Below are positions 1 through 10,360 of a DNA stretch of 64,000 bases, in pieces. The position numbers and the translations under genes are program-made. The stretch covers positions 2,040,359-2,104,358 of the forward strand of contig JABAKD010000016.1 in the NCBI GenBank assembly GCA_012845835.1, in the 5' to 3' direction. The notes beneath the pieces are model-generated. The model was given only the letters and a program-made list of their open reading frames with translations. It did not search any database and was not told the DNA's origin. Origin of the DNA: Undaria pinnatifida. Taxonomy: Eukaryota; Sar; Phaeophyceae; Laminariales; Alariaceae. Position 1 is the first letter of the stretch, and each line of letters starts with the position of its first letter.

Positions 1-420
1 GAGCTCTGAGTCCCGACGTAGATAGTATTTTACAGAGCTGTGAATCCTGACATAGTTAACTTTTGAAAAGAGCTTTCAACCCTGGCATACACAGATCTGC
101 AGTCTGCCCATCACCAGCTACAACCCCAGCATCCAATATGGATCCGACCAGGCTTCTCCACTTCACCTCATCGGCCACACGTTAACCTCCTAAGAACTGC
201 ACCCGCGTTTTTGTCGGACGAATTACTTGGACCTAGAGTAGAAAGATAGTGCAATGGGAAAACATTAAGGGTCATATAATTTGGTCCATCATTAAGCTAC
301 TTGGAGCCAAACCCTTCCCATGAACGAAATACTTGGACTTAGTGTGGGAACGGGAAAAATGTTTCAATGTTAATTACACCCTGCCCATCGATCCAATTGT
401 TGACATCCACCTTTTTCCAG
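1..420 (+). other. intron sequence upstream of the first visible BBS7 exon
   Basis: No exon is recognisable here. The segment ends in a pyrimidine-rich tract and CAG acceptor at 418-420 that opens the first BBS7 exon. It is most simply the 3' part of a BBS7 intron, because the protein is missing its N-terminal portion, which must lie upstream of the window. Confidence 0.6.
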
Positions 421-3400
421 ACGACCAGCTGCGTGGCGCCTCTCAGCCCGGAAAACGGTGGAGGCGTGTGTGCGACCTACCGGTTCGAGGGCGGCGCTAC
501 CAAGCTCAGGGTCAGGGCCCGCACGACGGAGGGGGACTACGGGTACGTGCGGCTAACCGTCGTCGCCAAGATTCCGCCAAAGAAATCCGCTCAGGTACGA
601 CCCTTTTTTTACTGCGTCGAGGAAGCACGATGATGATACCTGGTAACGATAATGAGGATGGTATTGTTATTCACACAATAGCCCGTTTCCCTGATATCGA
701 TCCGGTGATCACAAATAAGGCTACAAAAGCATCCCGGCGTAAGGAAAAAACAGATACAAAATAGTACGTGCATAACATGGCGTGACTCTGTTTTTTGCTT
801 GTTTAGCGGTCGAGATGGTCGTTCAGGGGTTTCGTTTTGTGTAGTTTTTGTTTCGTTTTTTGCGCACGCTCCCGAGCCAAAAATTCGTCGCTGGAGCAAA
901 ACCTTGCGAGTTTCATGCAGGGTCTTGCATTATCCTACTTTTTCGACGTAAACCTATTCAATTGTCACCCGGAGAGGCCATGCACAGCAGCAGGAAAGCC
1001 AATTAACCCGTCCGACAAATCGTCCCGGCTTGATTGGTTGACGGCACCTTGACCAACGCGTCAACTAACTGGGAACGGCACCCACGGTGGTATAACGGAT
1101 AGTTTCAACAGTCATCCCACGGCAGGATCGCAGCGGAAATTTCTGGCCTCCTCACCCGAAAACACGACGCCGAAGACATTCGTTCGCGCAATTTCGACCA
1201 ACATTTCTGTTTTCCCCGGTCCTAAAACCAACATGCTCGTAAAAGTATCATGCTGACCGAAAGTGCCACGCTCGAGGAACTCAACCGACGGTCGGAAACG
1301 GCTGGACCAAAAAGTGCAATACCCACCGTGGGACGACCCGCAGCCAAACCCACCCCGTTGGACCTCCTGGCTTGATCGATTGACGGCAGACCTTTGCCTC
1401 GATCAGAGGTATACCGCTTTTTGTCGAAAATAAGTTCGGAGTGCCGCTGGTCGCCCCGGTGGTCTAGCGGTTACCCTCGAATACTACTAGCGCTGGTCCT
1501 TGAGTTCGATTCCCACCGTGGTCAGATTTGACTTTTTTTTCAGAAATGGTAAAAAAAAAAAGTTCAATTGCTGAGAGCGCCTGGCAGCGTGGGTAGGTAC
1601 AGTTCGACGCGAGTCGACGAGGGAAGAGAAGCTGAGTTATTCTCGCGATAAAAAAATGAAGGCACGTACCGTGGTGGGGAGGAGGGAGGAGGGCCCGCTG
1701 TGCAACCCCGGATCTGAGTTACTACTGGGAGGGAGGGCGAGAATAGTGCGAAGATAATAAATGGGATGGAAATAAAAAAAAAAAAAAATCGTCGGAAATA
1801 GGTCATATTTTTTTTGCAATATTCTTTTTATGTATATACCTAGGTCGTGGGATTGTTTGTTGATCGGGTTGCGACTGGTTCTACGATAGACCCCCCCCCC
1901 CCAAAAAAAAAAGGCGACTTTCTTTAACCTCTTTACAGCCCCAACATATCTCGCTATAACTTCAAGCAATTTGTCCCCCCGAAAAAACGGGTTTCCAGTG
2001 CTAAAGGCGTTAACGAACGTTTCATGGCTGCTCGACACGGGGACGGATGCTATGAAAAATGTGTCTTCAAAAAAGTTTTCTCTTAGTTTGCAAAATGACT
2101 ATCGATTGATGACGTCGCGTTGGCCAAGGGGCGCCGTATTTTCGGGAGATACGGCCGGGAGCTGACTGTCAAAACCGGCGATTTCGCAGAAGAAAAGTTC
2201 GGCGGGGGGGAAGGCTACCGCAGAACGACCGTTCAAATTTTCATTTTTTTTTTCACGGTCAGGATTTAGGTTAGGTACGGGGCACCTCAGGGTGTCAGGA
2301 GCGCGAGAAAAAAGACGGTGCACATCTACGGTGGCATCCGTCTGTAGCAGGCAACCAACCAAAACCCCCCGTTTGACCTCCTCCTCGTTTGATATGTCAG
2401 CGGAACCTTGCAGGCGGATACCTTTTTTTGTCGATAAGTCTACAGCCTTCCGGCCTTTGTTGATCGATTGATTGATCGCTCTTGCAGGTGATCCACTTCT
2501 CGATCAAGCCGCTGTCCTTGCACCGGAGGGTGCACAACATGCATCCCGACCTACAGGCCCGACCGATGAACGAGCTGCGTCTTCGAGGGTCTTTTACCAT
2601 GCAGGTCTTCCACGACTGGTTGGCCTGTTGCCTACCCGACTTGCCCCCCCGGTAAACAAGAAAAACAACTAACGCATAGTAGTTCGTATTAAGGGTTTTC
2701 GCGATTAATAAAGGGTTTTCGCGGGTCATGACCCGTCACGAGGGTCAAGTTAATCAGAGTTTTGCACAGTTTTATGATCCCGTCACGCGGGTCAGGTTTA
2801 TCAGTTGTTCGCGGGTCATGACCCGTCACGCGGGTCAGGTTAATGAGTTTTTTTCGAAGGTCATGACCCGTCACGTGGTTCATGTTAATCAGGAGATGTC
2901 GCGAGTCATGACCCGTCACGCGCGTCAGGTTAACCAGGGGTTGTAGGGGGTCATGACCCGTCACACGGGTCAGGTTAATCAGGAGTTTTCGCGGGCCATG
3001 ACCCCGTCCCTCGAGTCAGGTTAGTGAACGCTTTTAGCAGGTCATGACCTGTCACGTGGGTCAGAATAATCAGAAGTTGTCGCGAGTCATGACCCGTCAC
3101 GCGGGTCGAATTAATCAGGGCTTTTCGCGGGTCATGACCCGTCACGCGGGTCAGATTAATCAGGGCTTTTCGCGGATCATGACCCGTCACGCGGGTGAGA
3201 TTAATCATGGGTTGTCGCGAGTCATGACCCGTCACGCGGGTGAGATTAATCATGGATTGTCGCGAGTCATGAGCCGTCGCGCAGGTCAGTTTAATCAGGG
3301 TTTTTCACGGGTCATGACCCGTCCCGCGTGTCAGGTCGAGAGGTTTCCGACGTCTCGCGGGTTGGGTCGGGTCGGGTCGGGTTGAGTCGAGTCGGTTTGG

Positions 3401-6400
3401 ATGAGGAGGTTTCGAATCTTACGGGTCGGGCCGGATCACCCTGATCCCATCTAACCAGGGAGAAGTACTAGACCCGTAAAACGCGCTGGCATTAATAGTA
3501 CGAGACAAGGAGCATGTGTTTTATGTCCTTTCTTCGAACAAAACAACGTCCTGAGAAAAAAAGTTGTAGCTTGGAGAACAGTGCACGCAGCTGTGCTGTG
3601 TGGCACACTACGCTCCACTTTTCACAATATCACAAAATGCATCCCATCCGCCTACGCCGTGCTCGTAATCAACGAAGGGTGTCTGAAGGGGAGGAGGAAG
3701 CGACTCTCAACTTCGAGAACATCTTTACCGGGGGCATCATGATCGCTTCCTACAGAGCAGGGGCGGCCGTGCTGCGCTCGGACAGCGCGAGCACTCTGGC
3801 AATTGTGAAGGAGCTTGTAAGCAAGGAGGCCACGGCACGGCGGCTGAACATCACGGACTCCTTCAAGGTGAAAAATGTTGAACCGCCGTATCATAGCGGA
3901 CGACTCTGTCAAGGTGAAAAGACACCGGCCGATGTATCATACATAGCGTTTTCGTCTCGTGGAGGCGACAGAGTGCAGGGATGGCGGCGGTAGCGACATA
4001 AGACAACGACCTAGCATCAGCAGCAGCAGCAGCAGCAGAAAGAGTAGTAAGCAGCGTCACAGCGGCGGCACCAACAACAGCGGCAGAGAAAGGATAGCAG
4101 TAGTAGTAGACAACAGCAGCAGAGAGTTCGAACGGTTGACGGGTCGATGCTCACGCCACCGATGAATACGATATCGTATCGGGAGCACGTTTTGGGGTAT
4201 TTTTGTTTCGGAAGCTCAAGGTCACTGGCGCGAGGAGCTACCCTTACACTTCGATTTTACAAATTTCCTCAACTTTCGTGCTCTGTTATTTCGCGAAAAT
4301 AGGAAATCCGCCGCCACCGGATTGTTTGGCATGGGGGGTATACCCCCCTTACGGTGACTTTCCGATGAAGCGTGAAATGATAGGGGTAGCATGCTTTGTG
4401 CTAAAAATATTTTCCGAAATGACGGGAACTCCTTAAACCCAATTTTTCGTCGTAAAGTAATTATTTTTTCGCTATACCAGTCTGAGTCTAAAATATATAG
4501 GCCACTTTTCCCAACGATAAGCCGATGTAAACGTGGCTTGTATCTCGGGCCCAGGCTGGTATGTTTCTGTTCTACACCTGGTGTAGCAAGACCTTGGGTT
4601 TTAGTTCAGCGGGTCGCTTTGTCATTTTTTTTCATCGCCATTTTTCGGGTGAGGAGTCCGAAAAAAAACCCACCTCTATCGTACCGTGTTTCTGATCTTC
4701 TGCTCCCGTGAATGACGATGCAAGGTGCCATCTATCGTCTCCACAAGTGGTTGAGCTGTGTCCCTCGGGCGACACACGCTACGGTAACGAAAAAGATGCA
4801 ACCGTTTTGGTTTTTGTTTTCTGAGGCGCCTAACCTCTTGAGGGGGGATCTATGCCTCGCCCCAAAACAAATTTAGAGTAAACTTAACCCCCTTTAGAGC
4901 CCCCCTCCAAACAAGCCTCCGTGCATTAATCCCAAGTAAATTGTCCCCCAGAAAACGGGTTTTCAGTTGTGGAGGGGCTATTAAGTGCAGCCCGATGCAG
5001 GCCAAAGTCATGGCCCAGGTTTACCAAACATCCATATTAAAAAAAATGTCAGCATTGCGGTGATTTCCGGTTAAGGAGCGAAAAAGGGGTAAACCTTGAT
5101 ACCTTCATCGTGACACGCCCATCCCTCATAGACCCACGCTGCCTCTACGTGCGGATAGACGGTGCAAGGGGTTTGGTGGTGCTAAAGGCATTAAGCGCGC
5201 ATCCTGTCGACACCGACCTTGGCGGGCAGTGGTTTTGGAAGTAGTTTTACGTAAAGCGATTTGGAATAAAAAAGTCAGCGACATGTCTCTTTTAGCATGG
5301 GAGGTAAAGTGTGGGCGTGTCGTTTTTTTATTTTGGTACTTGACATGTGGGTCTTCAGCGGCGGCGCAAAAGCCACCTTAGTTCATCTTCATGGACACGT
5401 CGCGAGCGGTTGTGCGGTAAGGGGAGTAACCCCATTTTCAGTAACTGGCGCCAGGCCAGGTATAGCCAAAAAAATTGGGGCTGAAAAATGGTTTTCGGCA
5501 AATCGTAAAAAAAAACAGACACTTCCATTCTTGACGGAGACGGAAAGCGCAAGCCCCCATTATTACAACAAAATAGCGCGACCACTCGCGCGAGTAGCCC
5601 TTAAAACAACTGAAAAGGGAGTCACCCTTCGTGCGACTCGCCGAACACCTCACGGCGCTTCCAGCTTGGTGCGCGCGTTATGTGCTTGGTCGGTGGAAAC
5701 CTGACATGCTCCGTCCCGGTTTTGTAGGGATGCGAGGGTCATTGGTCTGACAGGCTACGGCTATGAATGAAATGAAATGAGTGCACACCCCCCCCCCCTA
5801 CCCTTGGTCCCACATAAAAAGGTGGCTACGGAAAGCCGATGCCTTTTTACACCTGTGAGGAGGCCTTGGTGTAGGTATCCTTTGGCTTGTGCATACGCTT
5901 AGAGGTCTAGGAGCGGGGGCTGGTTGTGGTGAAACGGCACACTGCTGCTTAGATGTGACGCTGACACTCCCCTATACGCTATCAACAGTGCATATTTTAT
6001 GAACCGCTACCCTACGGGTCGCGCGAGTGAGAAAAAAACGTTCCAATTGAAGTAATTATTCGTGTGGAAACTCTGTCTCTACAAGGAGAGATAATATCAC
6101 GTCTCCGATAACCACGAGGCCAATGTCATATTTGTGCCGAACAAAGCAAATTCCACTAACTTATGATTCCTCGTCCGTTCCTGCGTGATGGGACCATCAA
6201 CTTGTCGGCGCAACGTGGACGGAATTCCGGCGGAACGTGAGCAGGGAGAGCCGGAGTCGATTCCAGCGTTTCTGAAGTTGCTGGATCCCAAGCTAACCGC
6301 ACAGTTTGTGCTCGCCCATCAGGTAAATCGCCGCCCGGTCTTGTCTACGTGTAAGACTATGATTGCCTACGCATCATCCTTACGATCGTGCGTACACTGT

Positions 6401-9400
6401 ATAAGCGAGTTGGGCTGGAAGAACGGCAGAAGCTTCCAGATATAATCGGAGAACCGGGGGGGGGGGGCTCCACCTCACAGCCAATGGCAATTTCCCCAAC
6501 AGAAGCAAGAATATCCGATCGTTGCGTTGTACATGTTCGAAACGTTATTTTCCTGTGTGCGGCAGTCTCGATATTGCGTCCATCGGCGTAGGCAGACGAA
6601 TTTTTGGCAATTTTGAACCTCCTGTGAAGAGAAACCTATTTGAGGGTTTTGTTGGTGGCGCTACTACCCAAAATGGGCTAGTCTCACGCTAGCTAGGGGT
6701 GTGGCAGATTCTAAGAATTTTCTGGCCTCCCAACCTGAGGAGCTAGCTTGCTATTTCACCCGAAACATGACTTGGAAGGCATTCGTTCGTTCGCGCAACC
6801 CGACCCAAGATTTCTAGCCCTAAAAAAACGACATTCTCGTAAAATTATTGCACTAACAGATGGTTCCATGCTCGAGAAGCTCAGCCCAATCAGAAGGTCA
6901 GGAAACGTTTAACCCAAAATTTTCGACCTCCTATGGTGGGGTGATCTCCATCATAAGCCCCTCCCCACTCTTATCGAAGCAGTCTCCCGCGACAAGAATA
7001 ATAACACACAAAAAAAAGATGCCGAAATCTGCCTCGCGAGCGGTTTTTAGTAGGATGCAGCTCGCTGCTACTCGATGTGAAACTTGTCGAACACCTCATG
7101 GCGCTTCGCGCCTGATGCGAGCAATGCCCTGCCTGGTCGATGAAAAACCCGATTTTTCTTCGTCGCAGCATGGTAAGGGATGCGAGGGTCTTCGGTCCTA
7201 AGAACTACGTCCACGCGTTGTATAATTCCCCCAAGATGGATGCGATCCCAACAGACCCGCACCTTGACACTAGGATTAAAAAGTGTATTCTGATGAATGT
7301 GATTGGACCAAAGTTTGAGTATGCAGAGGAAGTATGGGGAGGGAACGCGAAGTTCGTAAAACAACTGGAAACAGTGCAGATGACAGCAGTTAAAATATGC
7401 TAGGATGCTCAAGTACGGCGAACAATACTGTATTAAGAGGAAAACTAGGAATGTACCCACTTAAAACAACGAGAGATGTGAGAAAGTTGAAATGGCAATA
7501 TAAAGTAAAGAATATGCCAGAAAAGAGGTTGCCAGCCATAGTTGATAGGGCTGTATGGGAGCAAATAACACAAGGACGAGCTGGAATAAGATGGGATAAC
7601 GTAACTGACAAAATATGGAAGGATTTAGGAGACCAAGAAGGGGTACTGTCTGTAGAGAAGTTAAACGGGTACAAGACTGAAGTACAAGAAAGAATTGAAG
7701 AAAGAGAAAGGCAAGCGCTAAGAAGTCAGGTGAATGAGGAGAAACACTTAGAGATATGCGGGGGGTTGAGGGAAGATATTGGGATGAAAGCGTATCTGCA
7801 CGGCCCAATGGACTACGCGAAAAAGCTGAAACTGTTATTTCGTGTAGGGGACCTGGACCTACCAGAATGAAGAAAGAGATATACCAGTAGTCGGGAGGAG
7901 GAGGACGTGGCTACAAATATGTGTCCGCGTGGCACAACATTAAGGAGTAGGATTCACATAGTAGGACAATGTAAAATATACAAGGAGGAACGGGATGCGT
8001 TAGAAGAGGGGATGAGGAAATTAGACGTACGTGACATGGAAGAGTTTGATAAACTAGAGAGTAACGAGAAAACGGTCGCTATCCTAGGAGATAGATGGTG
8101 ACCGCAGACGGCGAAACAGGACGGAGATAGGATAAGCCAACAGTTTCTATGTAGTATATGGTAGAAGCGTAACGAGCGCCCAAATGTTGGAGGTGCCTCT
8201 ATTAGGAGTAGGAACGGTTCTCCGTTTCGAAAGGGGCGCGTGGTCAATGCTCAAACGACCAAGGCAAGCGACCAATGAGCACGCCCCCCCCCAATACACC
8301 CTCCATTCGTACACGGATATGCCGGTACCTCTTGACCATTTTGAGGTCCATGAGCATAATCCAAAGTAGCATCTAGCGTGATGATATCAAGAGTCTAGGA
8401 AGAGCGGGAAGGAGCGCAGGCCATAGCATATTGTGCGCGTCTCGAACAGGTATTTACGTTGCAGGTCGGACCACCCCACCTCGTTCATTTTTACATTTTT
8501 TGGCAGGTGTATGACTTGCGTCAGCTATTCTTTCTACATTTACCACTCTTGGTTTGTTATGTTCTTCCCTGGGGTATTCTTCCACTCCATAGTGACTGGA
8601 GCCCGTCCTGTGACCACGGACTTGATGATGCGAGTTAATGTGAGAACAACAACAACAACAACACACACCCACCCCACGCCACCCTTCCCCACCCGGCCCG
8701 GCCCGGAATGCTTCGCGTGGGCGCTGTAGTCGTCCTGCATTTTCGACATGTTTTCTACCTGAAGCTCCAAAGGGATTGAGATCTCCGACCCCTCTTGTAC
8801 CCCGAAAAAAAAACGGCGCCTTTTGACAGCTCTGAACCCTATCGTGCACGGACCTACCGGTACCTCTTAAATGTCTCCGAAACAGGTTGAATTGATGGAC
8901 GCCGTGAAGGAGGTGTCCATCCAAGAGCCGGAAACGTCTTGGATGTTCGACGAGTACCGGTTGATCCTCGACAACGCCGACCGAATAAAGAAGGTTCGGC
9001 AACGTGTGAACGCTGCAATACGTACGATATAATATATTTTTAGATAGTATTTTTATAGTGATGGGGGAGATGCATGGACGTTGGTGTAGCCTACAGGAAA
9101 CGCCGAGCTTTCAAGCGCGATGGAGTCACCATGTATGATATGCCGTCGACGAGGAAGCAAGCTTAGTGTACGACGTAGCGCTCTTGCTTGTGTTTTCGTT
9201 GCCTGTGAGCGACCGCCATACTTCCAACTGTATCATCACCTTGTACCGCATGCCATCGACCCCCGATCACTTCGTTGCCGGATTTCTACCACCAAGCAGG
9301 AGTTTAAGGGTCGACCAAGAGCACTAGAATACCTATCGGGAATCATCACCGATCTTTACGTCGACTGGCACAAATTCAAAGGTAACCAAAACCTGGCGTG

Positions 9401-10360
9401 TATGCCTTTGTTCATGAGCGTTGACGTTGATGTGTATTTTATGTTGCTTTTGAGTCGTTCTACGGTAGCCCCCCCAACTTTTCTTTAACGAAATCGGCGG
9501 TTTCAAAACCAGCTCTCGATTGTTTCTCCTGAAATACGGTGTCCCTCGACCCCCCGACGTCATCGATCGAAAGACCTTTGCACACAAGAAAATGTGTGGA
9601 TAGTATGTTTTCGATAGTATCCTTCCTTGTGTCGAGCAGCCATGAAACGTTGGTTAAACAAAATCGCTGGTTTTGGGGGGGGCTATCGTAGAATCAGTCA
9701 GATTCTGAGCCAAAGCCCTTGTCACAGGTGTCGACCCCTCCCCTCCCAGGCACATGCCTTCATTTTACCGCGCAGATAGTTCAGCATTCCCACTGCTCGT
9801 CGACTTTTGTCGATTTTTGCCAACTCTGGCGCTTTTCGCGCCAATTTCCGTAGAAATCCCAATTCCCGAAGCTACAGAGCGCATCAGCATCAAGTTATAC
9901 TGTACTATAAACATAACGTAGTACACCGCATAGTTAACCGGAAGCGGTGCAATCTGTAGATTGTTTAGACATGATATAATTTGGGGTTGTTGTTCCATGA
10001 TCTGATATATACCTGGTATATGACAAGCTAGTACACCACGTTTTGAGGTGATTACTGCGTGTGGAGACTTGCGCAGCCAGGCCGGCCCATGTCCCGTCAA
10101 GGCACATTGATGCTGACTCTACTATAGAAGGTCGATCTTTGCGCGCCTTCAGTTAAGACGCAGAGAGGTTTCGTTCACCCGCATACGACTGACTGTAACC
10201 TCATGCTCTCAACACCGTTGCCATGTACCGCCTGTAACCCGCCGTTTTATGGGAAAAAATTACAGGTGACGATGCCCGGCATCGCATTCCAGAGCTGGAG
10301 AATCTTCTGACCCAATACGACTACGACGCGCTTGTAGCTTTCTTCTTGGATCATCTGTGA
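421..10360 (+). CDS. BBS7: BBSome subunit BBS7, C-terminal 296 residues (seven exons)
   Basis: BBS7 is a core subunit of the BBSome, the coat that carries membrane proteins along cilia and flagella with intraflagellar transport. Exons: 421-594, 2488-2651, 3678-3867, 6245-6322, 8886-8993, 9300-9381, 10266-10360 (stop TGA). Together they are 891 nt, all phases agree, and they give 296 residues against about 715 for the human protein, so the N-terminal beta-propeller lies upstream. The product follows the human C-terminus nearly without gaps, as I recall it: TTEGDYG in exon 1, IKPLSLHRR and RPMNELRL in exon 2, ELVSKEATARRLN in exon 3, LKLLDPKL in exon 4, DAVKEV in exon 5, GIITDLYVD in exon 6 and YDALVAFF near the stop. 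These correspond to the appendage, platform and C-terminal helical parts. The exon 5 donor is unsure: 8993 (weak GTTCGG, best alignment length) or 9005. Confidence 0.94.
1111..1336 (+). mobile_element. short TIR element (family A), BBS7 intron copy
   Basis: The segment begins GTCATCCCACGG and ends CCGTGGGACGAC, which are imperfect inverted repeats. Inside are blocks shared with other copies in this window: 'ttcgttcgcgcaa', 'ggtcctaaaaccaac', 'ctcgtaaaagtatcatgctg' and 'gaggaactcaaccg'. It has no coding capacity, so a MITE-like non-autonomous DNA transposon fits. The parent superfamily is not identifiable. Confidence 0.6.
1454..1521 (+). pseudogene. degenerate tRNA-like unit with A-box and B-box
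   Basis: A tRNA-Glu-like head (GGTGGTCTAGCGGTTA) carries an A-box type TGGTCTAGCGG, and GAGTTCGATTCC 40 nt later matches a B-box. The ends CCCCGGT and ACCGTGG can pair at six of seven positions, and a T run follows at 1532-1539. The T-stem pairs poorly and no clean anticodon stem is visible. It is probably a decayed tRNA or the head of a tRNA-derived SINE rather than a working tRNA. Confidence 0.4.
1640..2060 (+). repeat. two dispersed repeat families side by side in a BBS7 intron
   Basis: Positions 1640-1760 resemble, in reverse, sequence at 9745-9800, 17800-17850, 22180-22240 and 51735-51790 (shared core: 'tgccttcatttttatcgc' followed by 'ttcagcatt'), and a same-strand copy lies at 16505-16560. 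Positions 1955-2045 carry 'aatttgtccccccgaaaa' and 'gggtttccagtgctaaag', seen again near 4940-4990 and 26210-26260. No open frame of interest is present. These look like old non-autonomous transposon copies. Confidence 0.45.
2711..3489 (+). mobile_element. hAT-like non-autonomous element filled with a 45-bp satellite (family B)
   Basis: The element opens AAGGGTTTTCGCGGGTC and closes GACCCGTAAAACGCGCTGG, imperfect inverted ends. It is flanked by gATTAATA on the left (2703-2710) and cATTAATA on the right (3490-3497), a 7-of-8 match as expected for a hAT 8-bp target duplication. The interior is the 45-bp array plus a short GGGTC-rich tail (3350-3440). No transposase frame is present. Three related copies lie at 18054, 31013 and 53762. 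It sits in BBS7 introns 2 and is removed by splicing. Confidence 0.6.
2716..3345 (+). repeat. 45-bp tandem array, about 14 copies
   Basis: Each unit contains the perfect palindrome GGGTCATGACCC followed by GTCACGCGGGTC and a spacer near GGTTAATCAGGG. Two successive units start at 3126 and 3171, giving the 45-bp period. Because 45 is a multiple of three, both strands stay open and encode 15-residue repeats (plus strand VMTRHAGQINQGFSR, minus strand LINLTRVTGHDPRKA). These frames lie inside an intron and a transposon, so I do not treat them as genes. Confidence 0.85.
3868..6244 (+). other. BBS7 intron between exons 3 and 4
   Basis: This 2.4-kb stretch has no exon. It holds a CAG-rich run near 4018-4038, a decayed copy of the 'aaattgtcccccagaaaacgg' repeat at about 4940-4990, and the dispersed repeat described at 5621-5800. 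I see nothing else that can be named. Confidence 0.6.
5621..5800 (+). repeat. dispersed repeat, copy 1 of 3
   Basis: The segment shares 'cgactcgccgaacacctcac', 'cttggtgc' and 'gggatgcgagggtc' with 7062-7205 and 51005-51180, in the same order. All three are short and lack inverted ends. The middle copy lies directly upstream of the LINE tail at 7200, so this may be part of a LINE or a SINE mobilised by it. That link is inference. Confidence 0.5.
6681..6943 (+). mobile_element. short TIR element (family A), second BBS7 intron copy
   Basis: It starts near GTCTCACGCTAGCTAGGGG and holds the family blocks 'attctaagaattttctggcc', 'ttcgttcgcgcaacccgacc' and 'ctcgagaagctcag'. It ends near 'ctatggtggggtg'. 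It is longer and more diverged than the copy at 1111 and non-coding. Confidence 0.55.
7062..7205 (+). repeat. dispersed repeat, copy 2 of 3, abutting a LINE tail
   Basis: Related to 5621-5800 and 51005-51180 through 'cgaacacctcatggcgcttc' and 'gggatgcgagggtc'. It runs straight into the LINE-derived frame that begins near 7200. Confidence 0.5.
7206..8101 (+). mobile_element. LINE (non-LTR retrotransposon) remnant: 3' end of the reverse transcriptase ORF
   Basis: The translated pieces read like the C-terminal tail of a LINE ORF2: HLDTRIKKCILMNVIGPKFEY, a QLETVQ...AVKICLGCS segment typical of the region after the RT thumb, GKLGMYPLKTTRDVRKLKWQY, then an acidic helical tail and a decayed Cys-containing end (NMCPRGTTLRSRIHIVGQC). 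The frame shifts once near 7400 and has an in-frame TGA at 7868-7870, after which the same frame continues to 8101. The catalytic RT core and endonuclease are absent, so this is a 5'-truncated dead copy. It lies in a BBS7 intron. Base composition is richer in A than its surroundings. Confidence 0.75.
8165..8330 (+). repeat. repeat shared in inverted orientation with 29450-29625; possible LINE 3' UTR
   Basis: The order 'gcgcccaaatgttggag', 'aggagtaggaac', 'cgaaaggggcgcgtggtca' and 'aggcaagcgaccaatgagca' reappears on the opposite strand between 29625 and 29450. It follows the LINE frame by about 60 bp, so a LINE 3' untranslated region is a reasonable reading. Confidence 0.5.

Noticed and set aside
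8454-9002. Minus-strand frame of 182 codons
   Set aside because: It lies partly antisense to BBS7 exon 5 and contains a run of Cys from a GTT repeat; a shadow of the real exon.
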